Positions 44,799 through 53,788 of a stretch of DNA of 64,000 nucleotides are shown piece by piece; within the stretch, counting starts at the first letter, position 1, and each line of letters starts with the position of its first letter. The DNA comes from Flavobacteriales bacterium. GTDB taxonomy: Bacteria > Bacteroidota > Bacteroidia > CAIKAF01. Both the position numbers and the translations under genes were made by a program. The stretch lies in assembly GCA_022402535.1 (NCBI GenBank), contig JAKRSD010000025.1, positions 1 to 64,000 on the forward strand. Direction: 5' to 3'. The notes under the pieces were generated by a model, which saw nothing but the letters and a program-made list of their open reading frames with translations, was not told the DNA's origin and ran no database searches.

Positions 44799-45611
44799 CT
44801 ATTCTATTGGGAATGTTATCGGACTAAAGTCAAACTGATCACCAGCGGCAAATGAGCCTGTAATCTGAACAACTCCAGCGGTGGTGATTGTGACCATATT
44901 ATACTGAGTGGGGATGGTTAAATTTATTAGCATATAATTTCTATCAACAGTCGGGCGATAACCAGCGGGCAGTGTGAATACATTACTTGTTGCAATAGCC
45001 GTTTGACGCTCTACGGCTCCTTTAAACTCAACATATCCGAGATTGTTTAGCCGAAAACCCAATGATTCTGTACCAGCCTGCCAGTTGGATGCATAAGTGG
45101 GTGCTCCACCGCCACCACCAACAATGATGTATGTTTTCTGTCTCTCAGTATAGCCAGAGATAAATCGCACGGTACTTGCCCCGAAAAACAAGCCTGTAGT
45201 ACCGAGAGTTTTTACGGTTGGTGTTACAATGCGGATTGCATAAGTATCCTCGGAATTACCGTCCTCAAACTGTTCATATCCAGAAGCCGAATAGGCTACA
45301 CCAGGTTCAAAATATAAACCCTGTAATCCGGTGTGAGGTACCGGAGCGGTGGATGCAGGGCAAAAGTAAATCTGTCCCTGAAGGCAAACGGCCCCCTCTG
45401 TCCATTCCCATCCCGCTACAGAGTCTCCACTGATATTGCAACCATAAATTATGAATGAATTTGCAGGGTGAGTGCCATATTGGCCCACTTGATTTTGATA
45501 GCGGAAAGCCCTTAAAATGGCTCTCACTTCATCATTCCAGCCTTCCTGCATCCATCGGATATCATCCGCTTCAAATGGCATACCGCCATTGGGTATTACT
45601 AAGTACTTCAT
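44799..45611 (-). CDS. Tail fibre / receptor-binding protein
   Basis: 270 aa. N-terminal part (VIPNGGMPFEADDIRWMQEGWNDEVRAIL) resembles a virion attachment segment; a Gly-run hinge (VGGGGGAPTYASNW, about 165-180) leads to a C-terminal beta-rich tip (NNLGYVEFKGAVERQ, FTLPAGYRP), a pattern common in fibre tips where LGYVxFKG and LPAGYRP mark the distal domain. Last structural gene of the arm before the terminator. Confidence 0.75.
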   Translation of the reverse strand: MKYLVIPNGGMPFEADDIRWMQEGWNDEVRAILRAFRYQNQVGQYGTHPANSFIIYGCNISGDSVAGWEWTEGAVCLQGQIYFCPASTAPVPHTGLQGLYFEPGVAYSASGYEQFEDGNSEDTYAIRIVTPTVKTLGTTGLFFGASTVRFISGYTERQKTYIIVGGGGGAPTYASNWQAGTESLGFRLNNLGYVEFKGAVERQTAIATSNVFTLPAGYRPTVDRNYMLINLTIPTQYNMVTITTAGVVQITGSFAAGDQFDFSPITFPIE

Positions 45612-45612
45612 T

Positions 45613-46107
45613 TTAATATACTTGAATTATATAGCGGGCTCCCGCCTGTTTGTATTTTTTAATTTGACTGTCTAATTGCGCCTGATTCCATGTAAGCGCA
45701 GAGGGCACATATACAATAAACTCATAACCGGCACCCTCTGCTTTGTTTCTAAGATAAACAGGTGGTTCAGATTCTGACTTATTCCGGATATATATAGGCT
45801 GCTTCAGCTCTGCTTTATTGTATAAATAAACAGGAGTTATCTGCAACCCTGAGTCAATCCATATAATATCACCGTTAGCGATATCGGCTGACCTTGTGGC
45901 CATGTTATATACAATCGAATACTGATCATTAAGATAGTGCTCCATACTGGCCACCTGACCTGTATGGCTGATATCATATACAAATCGATTGTGAAGTGTT
46001 TGAAACACACGGGCAAATAACTCCACGAAATCATTAAACTGAACCCTCTTATATTCAGATGGGATTAGGCCTAATAATTTAATTATGAAGTTAACGTATG
46101 GACTCAT
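45613..46107 (-). CDS. Tail/baseplate-associated protein, 164 aa
   Basis: Overlaps the preceding baseplate gene by 4 nt. N-terminal helix-rich part (IIKLLGLIPSEYKRVQFNDFVELFARVFQTLHNRF) then three parallel short repeats YLYNKAE, YIRNKSE, YLRNKAE (about 110-135), suggesting a rod-like or trimeric segment. The position between a J-like baseplate protein and the fibre fits a gp48/tail protein I role or fibre connector; the sequence alone does not prove it. Confidence 0.6.
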   Translation of the reverse strand: MSPYVNFIIKLLGLIPSEYKRVQFNDFVELFARVFQTLHNRFVYDISHTGQVASMEHYLNDQYSIVYNMATRSADIANGDIIWIDSGLQITPVYLYNKAELKQPIYIRNKSESEPPVYLRNKAEGAGYEFIVYVPSALTWNQAQLDSQIKKYKQAGARYIIQVY

Positions 46108-46979
46108 GCCTGATATTGGATTAAATCTGCTAAAGTTTCGCCGCTGGCGGTACTGATTCTTAAATGACCGGCTTCAGGGTTGTAACTTTGGTCTGAAGCA
46201 GCCATTATATTTATGTAATTAGCCGAGGACTCATAGAATGGTTTAGCTTCAGCTGAGATTTTAACAACGTGATTAACTCCCTGAGCCTCTTTAACACGCA
46301 TTACAAGAGTGTCGAGGTATAATCTGCCGTCAAAATTATCTACGTTAATCTGGCGCAGATAATCATTGATAGCATCATTCACCGGAAAAACAGCGCTGTC
46401 AGACAAAAGTGATCCGTCTGATGCCAAAATAAGAGGGTTGTAAAATATCCGTAGCGCCAATCTCAAATCATCTGCTTGCTGGCTAATAAACTGTACAGGC
46501 GTACCAGCCATTTTCTTTAAAGCGATATAAGCCTGAAATGCTGTCATTTGAGGGCTGGTTAAAGCAATCGGATTATTGGAGTTATCTAATGCCGCAACTT
46601 TGTAAATAATGCCGCCCAAAGGAGGCTCAATAACTGCCACCAGCTTAATGATTCGGTTGGCGGCTACAATCGGATTGTAAACGGGTACATTGTCCACCAG
46701 AGTTAAATTATCTCCGTACTGAAAGTCTAAAGCAATCCTCTTATACCATGCGGGAGTGCCCTGCTCTGTGTCTTTAGCCAATCGCGTTAAAATGGCCTCC
46801 TGAAACCAAAGGGCAAAAGCCATAAGCCAAACAAATAATCTCCAGCGGGAAACCTTACTTGTTGTAGTCAAATCGTTCAATAAAGTCTGACTGCTGTCAA
46901 TATTGGGTTGTAAAGCGCTTAAAGAACTCATTGAATTCTTCTCCGCTATCAACATATCGTAATATTCAGTAATGGTCAT
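46104..46979 (-). CDS. Baseplate J-like wedge protein
   Basis: 291 aa. Opens with a helix (MTITEYYDMLIAEKNSMSSLSALQPN) and WLMAFALWFQEAILTR, followed by a beta-rich centre (IIKLVAVIEPPLGGIIYKVAALDN) and LPVNDAINDYLRQINVDNFDGRLYLDTL-like helix (DAINDYLRQINVDNF, about 212-226), as in J-type wedge proteins of Bacteroidota phages. Baseplate location inferred from gene order. Confidence 0.65.
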   Translation of the reverse strand: MTITEYYDMLIAEKNSMSSLSALQPNIDSSQTLLNDLTTTSKVSRWRLFVWLMAFALWFQEAILTRLAKDTEQGTPAWYKRIALDFQYGDNLTLVDNVPVYNPIVAANRIIKLVAVIEPPLGGIIYKVAALDNSNNPIALTSPQMTAFQAYIALKKMAGTPVQFISQQADDLRLALRIFYNPLILASDGSLLSDSAVFPVNDAINDYLRQINVDNFDGRLYLDTLVMRVKEAQGVNHVVKISAEAKPFYESSANYINIMAASDQSYNPEAGHLRISTASGETLADLIQYQA

Positions 46980-46980
46980 A

Positions 46981-47997
46981 TCAGTTGTTTTTGAATGCTG
47001 TTAATTGTGCGCCTGTAGATGCTACGGTGGCACAGTTTCTAATTCTTTCTGCAATTGGATTTGTACTTACTTCAATTGCGGCCAACAAATCTTCAGCTGT
47101 AATGGGAATATTCCATGTTCCGGTATATATCCCAGAAGGTCCGTATGAAATGCCCGCTTTAACATCTGAAGCAGCCGGATAATTGGGAGCGGCGGTAAAT
47201 ATTATGCTTGACCCGCTTAATAAATGAGACTGTATAGCTCCATCTGAAGTAAAACGGATTGAGCTTAACGAAAATCTACATTCTCTGATTAAAGATGTCC
47301 CTGTTGTAATGGTTATTGCATTAATAGCAATCCCTGAGTTTACTAAGGTATTAACATAACTGTCACCGCCAGTTCCAAATTGTCTGTAGCCAGCTGAATT
47401 ATTACGTATAGCACTTCCATTTATGGTAACTGTACCGCCCCCATAAGAACTGATTCCCTCTCCGAAGGTTGAACCAGAAATTACGGAACCAACGGCGTTT
47501 CCATTTAAAGTTATGTTTCCCGTTGAACTTAAAAATAAGCCGGAAGCAACACCGGCAATACTGGTATTGTTGCCGCCAAAAGAATTACCGGTGACTATAA
47601 GTGAGCCCATACCTGACATCCTGACCCCACAGCAAGTGGCTGAACTTATATTACCTCCGTAACAATTACCTATTAAATATCGGGTGTTATTAGCCGGGCA
47701 GTCAACTGTAAATCCCGTTGAAATGCCGATGGATCCAGAACCAGCTACATCTGCAATCAACGTAATGCAGGTAGTATATACAAACCTGCCGCCCACAGAA
47801 ACTCCTGTAGCAGCCACAGATCTTAGTTCCTGACATATCGTTGTTGTAAGATCCATGTTGACAACAAATCCATTCGAATAAACAATATCACCAGCTCCCG
47901 GCAGTACTGTTGAAGCTGCATAACTCCCCCCTGAGTCATCGTTCCATCTGGCCAAATCAGACCAGTTACCTCCACTCATTGCCCTGTAATTAGCCAT
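46981..47997 (-). CDS. Beta-helix-like virion surface protein
   Basis: 338 aa rich in Gly, Ser, Thr, Asn with repeated short strands (SLIVTGNSFGGNN, NITLNGNAVGS, TVTINGSAIRNN), suggesting a right-handed beta-helix. Near the C-terminus ASDVKAGISYGPSGIYTGT is a motif seen in many phage virion surface proteins, just before a short helix. A fibre, spike or decoration protein; location in the baseplate-fibre block supports a tail role. Confidence 0.65.
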   Translation of the reverse strand: MANYRAMSGGNWSDLARWNDDSGGSYAASTVLPGAGDIVYSNGFVVNMDLTTTICQELRSVAATGVSVGGRFVYTTCITLIADVAGSGSIGISTGFTVDCPANNTRYLIGNCYGGNISSATCCGVRMSGMGSLIVTGNSFGGNNTSIAGVASGLFLSSTGNITLNGNAVGSVISGSTFGEGISSYGGGTVTINGSAIRNNSAGYRQFGTGGDSYVNTLVNSGIAINAITITTGTSLIRECRFSLSSIRFTSDGAIQSHLLSGSSIIFTAAPNYPAASDVKAGISYGPSGIYTGTWNIPITAEDLLAAIEVSTNPIAERIRNCATVASTGAQLTAFKNN

Positions 47998-48280
47998 TTT
48001 GTTTTAGTTTATTTAAAACATAACTTGCTAAAGCAGCTTCAATATTTGCAATTGTAAGCTGTTGCTCCTTAGTGCCAAAATTGATATCAGGAATAACTTC
48101 TCTCATAGCCAATTCATGAGCGGGTATTACGTTTCCATCCTCATCAAATCGGTAAGGAGTAATCACCAAAACAGCCGTATCCTGAATAAATTTATCGTGA
48201 AATATTGAGCTTGCAATGAGGTTAATTCCTACTTTGCTATACGTGTGGCCATCGAGGCCGATGAAAGGTTTTACATCCAT
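47990..48280 (-). CDS. Hypothetical phage protein, 96 aa
   Basis: Overlaps the beta-helix protein gene by 8 nt. Begins MDVKPFIGLDGHTYSKVG, later VLVITPYRFDEDGNVIPAHELA. Not recognised; probably a small tail protein by position. Coupled translation with its downstream neighbour likely. Confidence 0.6.
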   Translation of the reverse strand: MDVKPFIGLDGHTYSKVGINLIASSIFHDKFIQDTAVLVITPYRFDEDGNVIPAHELAMREVIPDINFGTKEQQLTIANIEAALASYVLNKLKQNG

Positions 48281-48283
48281 GAT

Positions 48284-48730
48284 TTATGAGTATATTAATG
48301 TTAATCTGTCTGTCCAGGATCCGATTGCTCCCGTTGTGATCACTACTTCGCCTTCAGTATTCAGTTCTATTTTATCAATCTGCCAAATAGGAGTAGATTC
48401 TGAAGTGCCCACAGGGGCTGCACCTGCATATATAATGTTGGAAACATAATCATGTCTCCATATATAATCAATCATTGGGCCTGCTGAAGCAGATACGGTC
48501 GGAAGTGCCCCGTTTTTCAATTCATTTTCGGCAAAAAAATCGGCAACTTTCTGATTTATCGGAGCGGATTTAATGAAGTAAACCGTGCCGGGTGCTGGCG
48601 AATCGTGCCAGTTGGCAAACACTCCCGGGTTTTCATCCACGAGTGTAAACACAGCCTCTACGGCACCATATCGCATGAGTGCTATTAGCTCCAGTGTCTG
48701 GCCGGGTAATGTGACATATTTTTTTATCAT
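48284..48730 (-). CDS. Tail protein X-like (LysM-type N-terminus)
   Basis: 148 aa. The first ~60 residues (VTLPGQTLELIALMRYGAVEAVFTLVDENPGV) resemble the LysM-like gpX fold, which helps attach the tail to the baseplate. The C-terminal part (PIWQIDKIELNTEGEVVITTGAIGSW) is an extra beta domain not found in standard gpX. Overlaps the upstream gp46-like gene by 4 nt. Confidence 0.65.
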   Translation of the reverse strand: MIKKYVTLPGQTLELIALMRYGAVEAVFTLVDENPGVFANWHDSPAPGTVYFIKSAPINQKVADFFAENELKNGALPTVSASAGPMIDYIWRHDYVSNIIYAGAAPVGTSESTPIWQIDKIELNTEGEVVITTGAIGSWTDRLTLIYS

Positions 48731-49017
48731 AACAGCAAACTGAAGTTATCTCCCGTACCCGAGAATTTTATGTTTTGTTTACCATCGGCGGCCATTTGTA
48801 CCTTTATCTCACGCATCATATTGGCACGCTCTTTGGGCGAAATGGGAGCACCAACCCACTGACGTATATTAACTCCGACAAACGGGTGGTGCAGAAAAGA
48901 GCCGGGTACCGATAATAAAATGACCTTAGCCTCTGTAACCTCAGATTCGCCCACGGCAAAATCTCCGTTTTGGATTACCATATCCAAGTTGTCGTCTGAT
49001 AGGAAGTCTACGGCCAT
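48727..49017 (-). CDS. gp46/W-like baseplate protein
   Basis: 96 aa. NGDFAVGESEVTEAKVILLSVPGSFLHHPFVGVNI matches the pattern of Mu gp46/gpW-type baseplate wedge proteins (short acidic start, ILL..PG, P..G). Sits between spike and X-like genes with 4-10 nt overlaps. Confidence 0.7.
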   Translation of the reverse strand: MAVDFLSDDNLDMVIQNGDFAVGESEVTEAKVILLSVPGSFLHHPFVGVNIRQWVGAPISPKERANMMREIKVQMAADGKQNIKFSGTGDNFSLLL

Positions 49018-49559
49018 GTTATTTCATCGCTTTTTAAATCGTTTTCGGTAGTAGTTTGCAAAGGAGAAGGCACCGTACCTGTGTTGGCAGCGCCTGAAGG
49101 ACTTACATACGGGTGAACATGCCCGTTAAATGCATTTTCAATTGCATTTAAACGGCTTAAAATTCCCTGAAGCAATATCAGCCCACTGTTACTACCGTCA
49201 AATTTTACCTTTCTGGCCTTCATCACGACCTGTCCGTTTTCGGGAATTTCAATAAGAACCTTATCGTCCATCTCAATTCTGAGCAGTTCGATTTCAGAGA
49301 CCTGAACCATATAGCATACAGCCGGGTTATTCTCAATAATTCCGATTATTACCTCTGAATCCTTTTTGGGTTTTACGACAATACCGAATGACTTACCATC
49401 TCCCACAACCCGTAAGCGCACGTTATAACGCTCAGTGCCGCTGATAACTGTTGTAACGGTGGCAGTCCAGTTGTCAGTATCCACAGACTCTACGGTAGCA
49501 CGCATAGTCTGCGTGGGAACCATAATTAGCTTACTTAATAATTCTGCTATTTCGTTCAT
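49008..49559 (-). CDS. Baseplate spike protein (gpV/gp45-like)
   Basis: 183 aa. N-terminal OB-like barrel (MRATVESVDTDNWTATVTTV...VRLRVVG), a beta-helical middle, then GHVHPYVSPSG, an HxH motif typical of membrane-piercing spike tips where it binds iron. Overlaps the hub gene by 4 nt. Confidence 0.8.
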   Translation of the reverse strand: MNEIAELLSKLIMVPTQTMRATVESVDTDNWTATVTTVISGTERYNVRLRVVGDGKSFGIVVKPKKDSEVIIGIIENNPAVCYMVQVSEIELLRIEMDDKVLIEIPENGQVVMKARKVKFDGSNSGLILLQGILSRLNAIENAFNGHVHPYVSPSGAANTGTVPSPLQTTTENDLKSDEITWP

Positions 49560-50539
49560 GATACGGGATAACCTAATTCTATTGTTCTACGAAAGCCCTG
49601 CATACCAAAAGCTGTTGTTATTGTATCTGCCTGATATGTTTCATTAGTACGTTCGGTATAATCATTATCGGTCAGATGGCATAAGTCGCCATGCTGAACG
49701 AAAGGAATTCCGAACGTTGTGAATGATCCGAGGTAACCGCCACGCTTCATGCGTTTCAAGTCCTCCTCAGCGTGTTTTTTTAACTCGGCCTGTGAAAGAT
49801 TATAATATTGCAATGTGCGCTGATCACCATCAGCATCTCCAACCTCTACGGTTATTTTTTTGCCGTCCGGCTTGTGCGAAGTTGCCTTTACTTTAAATCG
49901 CAAATCATCCGTGAGCCTGTATTCGAGATTGTTGGAAATGATATTGGTCTGAAAGCCGAAATTATGACGGGTGCCGATACCAAAATCGGACTGGAAGCCC
50001 ACAAACAGTTTATTGGATCGGAAAAAGGAATAAAAACCCCGCACCTGTAATTCCTGAAGGACTTTAATTATGCTTACGTCTTCCATCACTATGCTGCCGA
50101 TAGATGTAGTGGCGGTAACTTCATATTCAATTCGGGGGCGATCTGTTTTGTGATATTCGGCGACCAGGTACTTCACCAAATCATTGAGCGTTACGCTCTC
50201 AAATGATTTGGAAACTTTTACCCGCTTCAGGTGATACATATAGTCTTCACACATAATCACCATCGGTATATCGGGTTTTACCCGCGAAACGAAGCCCTCA
50301 AATTCGGTTTTAAGATTACCGTCATAACCCAACTGTATTAACACCCTGTCACCTTGTTTTATGTAGTTTTTAATACCTCTTTTTATCCCTGCTCCCGTAT
50401 CAGCAACGGTTACATTTCGGGGTATGGTAATTTCAGCCACATCGGTAAACTGCTTCCAGCCTGATACAATTTTAACCTGCGTTACAAAGTCAAATTTCAG
50501 CTGTTGGCCGATTTCAATATGTGAGCTGAGCACGTACAT
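49556..50539 (-). CDS. Baseplate hub / late control D-like protein
   Basis: 327 aa. Starts with a beta-barrel region (WKQFTDVAEITIPRNV, GDRVLIQLGYDGNLKTEFEGFVSRV), followed by the two-domain hub core (SFESVTLNDLVKYLVAEYH) and a C-terminal TFGIPFVQHGDLCHLTDNDY...ADTITTAFG segment typical of gpD/gp44 hubs. Holds the spike in the baseplate centre. Confidence 0.78.
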   Translation of the reverse strand: MYVLSSHIEIGQQLKFDFVTQVKIVSGWKQFTDVAEITIPRNVTVADTGAGIKRGIKNYIKQGDRVLIQLGYDGNLKTEFEGFVSRVKPDIPMVIMCEDYMYHLKRVKVSKSFESVTLNDLVKYLVAEYHKTDRPRIEYEVTATTSIGSIVMEDVSIIKVLQELQVRGFYSFFRSNKLFVGFQSDFGIGTRHNFGFQTNIISNNLEYRLTDDLRFKVKATSHKPDGKKITVEVGDADGDQRTLQYYNLSQAELKKHAEEDLKRMKRGGYLGSFTTFGIPFVQHGDLCHLTDNDYTERTNETYQADTITTAFGMQGFRRTIELGYPVS

Positions 50540-51111
50540 TATATCGCTATTTCGGGAGCGTCATCGCTCAACAGGGTGAATGAATATTGAATAAGGTTGT
50601 CAAAGCCGTCAACAGGCTTAATTTCACCCACATTATCTACCACAACATTGGTAATGCCGAAGCGAACCAGAAATAATGAACTGACGCGATAAGATGTGGG
50701 CGCATCTAAAAATTGTGCCAGCTCTTCCATAATGTCGAGAGGCATACGGTTATCATTGAGCGTGCCGGGTGCAAGTATACCCTGAACGCTGATATGATAG
50801 TCATCATTGGATATGAATTCCTTAATCGTTCCCGGACGGCCCTGAATTTGTGTTTTAACAATGTTTTTGGGCAGGGAAACCGATACTATGGGAGCATCGT
50901 TAAGTTCATATACTTGATTGCCGTTTTGATCAAAGAACTGAAGTACATCAAATATGGCATGGCCCAACAATGAAGTGGCCGAGCGTTCATCCACTTCAAG
51001 CGTAGGCAGCTGATTGGGTTTTAATGCAGATACCCCCCCAGATAAAGGCAAGTATCCGACATTGCCGAATACTTGCCTTGTAAGTTGTGTGATGTTTAAT
51101 TGTGCCTGCAT
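50539..51111 (-). CDS. DUF6046-like phage tail protein
   Basis: 190 aa. LNDAPIVSVSLPKNIVKTQIQGRPGTIKEFISNDDYHISVQGIL is characteristic of a conserved Bacteroidota phage tail protein family (DUF6046 as far as I recall). Overlaps the stop of the chaperone -1 frame (TAATG) and the hub start by one base. Possibly a tail terminator or tape-measure-associated protein. Confidence 0.7.
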   Translation of the reverse strand: MQAQLNITQLTRQVFGNVGYLPLSGGVSALKPNQLPTLEVDERSATSLLGHAIFDVLQFFDQNGNQVYELNDAPIVSVSLPKNIVKTQIQGRPGTIKEFISNDDYHISVQGILAPGTLNDNRMPLDIMEELAQFLDAPTSYRVSSLFLVRFGITNVVVDNVGEIKPVDGFDNLIQYSFTLLSDDAPEIAI

Positions 51112-51302
51112 TAAAATAAACCTTTGAATGGGTTTGATTTCTTTTCCTGTGTGCGTATCCAGTTCAGCTCATGAACGGTTTCGGCCCATTTTTGATCAGA
51201 CATGGTGTCCGGATCTTCCTTCAGGTAATACCTGATTTGGATGTTAATTTTGCGGATTAATGATGCCGGTGAGTCATCCAGAACTGCCCGGCTTAAAGCT
51301 CC
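51111..51302 (-). CDS. Tail chaperone frameshift extension (-1 frame)
   Basis: 63 sense codons in the -1 frame relative to the 51,293-51,616 gene with no start codon of their own before an internal ATG. Encodes GALSRAVLDDSPASLIRK...DQKWAETVHELNWIR...NPFKGLF. WAETVHELNW-type text is typical of the T part of tail assembly chaperones. The stop overlaps the next gene's ATG. The shift must occur between the -1-frame TGA at about 51,305-51,307 and the 0-frame stop; A-AAG followed by GAG is the only slip-prone site seen. Confidence 0.7.
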   Translation of the reverse strand, partial: GALSRAVLDDSPASLIRKINIQIRYYLKEDPDTMSDQKWAETVHELNWIRTQEKKSNPFKGLF

Positions 51303-51616
51303 TTTACTTCAGTCTCCTTAATTTCAATCAGATCATCCAATTGAGAGGCAACCGATAAAAACAGAGCATCGTTGGTTTTGATTTCTTCATCACCCGCCAA
51401 CCAACAGTTCACCAGAACGATTTCTTTGCTCTTGATCGGATCCGATTTCTGAGCCTGCAATGCAGCGCCCATTACTTTGCGGTCTGGGGTTTTCAAGATA
51501 CAGCTCACCTCGGTTCCGTCATCCTTTTTTACGGTAAACTGACGAATTTTACCATGCTCTTTTTTCCAAGCTTTTACGTCATCGGCTGTAACGCCTTTTG
51601 GCAATTTGTTGCTCAT
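51293..51616 (-). CDS. Tail assembly chaperone (G-like)
   Basis: 107 aa acidic/basic small protein (GVTADDVKAWKKEHGKIRQFTVKKDDG, CILKTPDRKVMGAALQAQKSDPIKSKEIVLVNCWLAGDEEI). Position right after the tube gene and the out-of-frame continuation at 51,111-51,302 identify it as the upstream half of the G/GT-type chaperone pair, which prevents aggregation of the tape measure during tail assembly. Confidence 0.8.
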   Translation of the reverse strand: MSNKLPKGVTADDVKAWKKEHGKIRQFTVKKDDGTEVSCILKTPDRKVMGAALQAQKSDPIKSKEIVLVNCWLAGDEEIKTNDALFLSVASQLDDLIEIKETEVKEL

Positions 51617-51627
51617 GTTTATGCTAA

Positions 51628-52044
51628 TTAATAAGTGATACCTGAAATGATCAGCGGCAACTCAACATTTATGGATGTGTCGCCCTCTGCCGCTGTTTGA
51701 GGGTGCTCCAAAAATTCAACATTGTGCAGCGTGTGGTTCACGATTACATTCGCATCATCTTGATAGGATACGATGATCGGAAACGGCGCAATATCTGTCA
51801 GTTCTTTACCGGGAATCCCGGCTAAGATATTGGCAACCTCCTTCATTTCTAATGTGATGGATGCCTCGTATTCTTTCGTGCCGCGTCCACGGCTTACTGG
51901 ACGGCCTCCGCGCCCCGGATTGTTGGTTTTGTTTTGGCGGCTGGTATAGTTTATGGCCGTAATGCCTTCAATAATTCTGCCGCCGATATTTACGCTGATT
52001 GAGCTCCAGCCGTAGGAACGGCCATTTATAAGAACTTGTGACAT
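51628..52044 (-). CDS. Tail tube protein
   Basis: 138 aa beta-rich protein (GWSSISVNIGGRIIEGITAINYTSRQ, EYEASITLEMKEVANI, NVELPLIISGITY). Size, composition and position directly after the sheath gene fit the contractile tail tube; a Gly/Arg/Pro loop (PGRGGRPVSRGRG) is unusual. Confidence 0.8.
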   Translation of the reverse strand: MSQVLINGRSYGWSSISVNIGGRIIEGITAINYTSRQNKTNNPGRGGRPVSRGRGTKEYEASITLEMKEVANILAGIPGKELTDIAPFPIIVSYQDDANVIVNHTLHNVEFLEHPQTAAEGDTSINVELPLIISGITY

Positions 52045-52050
52045 ACTGGA

Positions 52051-53274
52051 TTAGTTATTAAATGGATTATCAAAACCTAAATCGCCTTCTATTTCGCGGG
52101 CTACTCCATAAGGTGTTATCCTGAATTTAACGGATAGCTTAGAAGTGCTCAGCACATTCTGGTTGGGGTTTACATACACTCTTTTCCCAACAATTTCCGC
52201 ATCTTCCATCATCTGGTCAAGAGAGGAGTCGCCCTGCGCCTCAAAGTACTTGCAGGTGATTGAATCCAGCTTACCATTTTCGGGATCAACCTTTAAAGGT
52301 GAAGCCACGTCAGGAAGCAGTTTTGCGCGGATACGGCGTGCGGCTTTTTGAATCGTCCTCACGTTTTCAATCTGGGCAAAATCCGAGTCAGCCGAAGTGC
52401 AGGTGTGGGAGTCGTTCCAGTAGAAGCCTGTCAGGCCTTCAAAATCGCGTGGGAATATATACCCTTTATCATTCAGAGTATTGATGGATGCATCAGTATA
52501 ATTTGCCACTAAAATACCTGAAGACAAGGCGGCGGTCACAAACTTATTGTCAACCGCACGGGTTAATGGGAACTTACGCACCCATGCCACACACTCGTTA
52601 ACTTTGGCGGCACTGATTGTGCCGAGAAGGGTTCCCACGGCTGCATAACCGGCATATAAGGAGTCCAAGGCAGCCACGGCAGGATCTTGACCGATTACAA
52701 CAGCAACCAATTCGGCATCAAGTGTCCGTAAATCGGTGGCAGATGAAGCCGTACCATTAAATGAACGGCCTTCTACCAATACAAATACAGGACGGTGAGC
52801 CGTTCTTTCGGAAACGGCCAGTTCCTGGGCTTTAGGAATCGCGGTAAGAACATCTCCGTCAAGTCCACCCGTAAGGGTTGGCGTGTAGCCGGTTCCCGGG
52901 TTACGGCTGATTGTGATCACATTCACTTTTCCACCCGCATCCTGAAGCAGCTGTTTGGCGTGGGTATTGGCAACATCAGCCAGCTGGGTCAATGTAACGG
53001 TTTGTGCCGCCACACGAAGGAATAGTGTGCCATTGGGCGACATCCGGAAAAACTCTGAGACATGGTGATGAATCAGTGTTTTATTGGTAGCATCATAAGC
53101 CGGGTTAACCAATAATGCCTCCAAGTCTCCAATCTCATTCAACTCATAGGTTGTATTGAGTTGAAGACCGCCTACTACGGCCACACCTGTTGTAACCAAC
53201 CCCATAACACCATCCGTGCTGGGGTTTCTGCGGCCTAATCCACCGCCTGAAATACTGATATTAACATCATTCAT
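52051..53274 (-). CDS. Contractile tail sheath protein (DUF2586-like)
   Basis: 407 aa. N-terminal MNDVNISISGGGLGRRNPSTDGVMGLV and C-terminal KLSVKFRITPYGVAREIEGDLGF, with VFVLVEGRSFNGTASSATDLRTL in the middle: matches the DUF2586 sheath family of Bacteroidota phages. Identifies the phage as a myophage. Confidence 0.85.
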   Translation of the reverse strand: MNDVNISISGGGLGRRNPSTDGVMGLVTTGVAVVGGLQLNTTYELNEIGDLEALLVNPAYDATNKTLIHHHVSEFFRMSPNGTLFLRVAAQTVTLTQLADVANTHAKQLLQDAGGKVNVITISRNPGTGYTPTLTGGLDGDVLTAIPKAQELAVSERTAHRPVFVLVEGRSFNGTASSATDLRTLDAELVAVVIGQDPAVAALDSLYAGYAAVGTLLGTISAAKVNECVAWVRKFPLTRAVDNKFVTAALSSGILVANYTDASINTLNDKGYIFPRDFEGLTGFYWNDSHTCTSADSDFAQIENVRTIQKAARRIRAKLLPDVASPLKVDPENGKLDSITCKYFEAQGDSSLDQMMEDAEIVGKRVYVNPNQNVLSTSKLSVKFRITPYGVAREIEGDLGFDNPFNN

Positions 53275-53275
53275 G

Positions 53276-53788
53276 TTAAATGGGTTTGTATATTTTAATT
53301 ACTACTTTGATAACTATGTAAATCAATAGAATGGTGAGTATAATGCCACCGGTCCATGCTAAGAATTTAACGAAGCCGGGAACATGGTTCCGGGTAATGA
53401 GTTTTGTGTTATGCTGCTTATCCAAGGTGCGGCGATAGGTATTAACATACCATGTAGCCAGCTGAAGTTTTTTACGATACTCAAGACAAAGGCAGTCTGC
53501 GTTAATCTGTCCGTCTTTTACTGACAGTTTAAGGCGCACACGCCCGTTTGAGGTAATTTGCTCAGGCAGATCGGGACACCCCGGAACCATTGCTTTGATT
53601 TTGGCAGAATCTGCCTCCACAATGATTGTGGTGTCCCGATACTCAACCCGCATTTTGGTAATGGTAGAATCACTCATCACCTTATCGGAGAGAATGATCT
53701 CCTTTGGTTTGCAACCGAACATGCCACAGCTGGCGGCTATGAAAATAGCAACAGCTGCTGCTAAAATGAATTTGGCTATTTTAACCAT
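53276..53788 (-). CDS. Probable unimolecular spanin
   Basis: 170 aa. Lipoprotein signal with lipobox AASC (about 17-20), extended periplasmic segment rich in charged and beta-forming residues, and a C-terminal transmembrane helix (FLAWTGGIILTILLIYIVIKVVI). Outer-membrane lipid anchor plus inner-membrane helix in one chain is the u-spanin architecture used to fuse membranes in lysis. Overlaps the endolysin gene by 13 nt, completing a holin-endolysin-spanin set. Confidence 0.75.
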   Translation of the reverse strand: MVKIAKFILAAAVAIFIAASCGMFGCKPKEIILSDKVMSDSTITKMRVEYRDTTIIVEADSAKIKAMVPGCPDLPEQITSNGRVRLKLSVKDGQINADCLCLEYRKKLQLATWYVNTYRRTLDKQHNTKLITRNHVPGFVKFLAWTGGIILTILLIYIVIKVVIKIYKPI

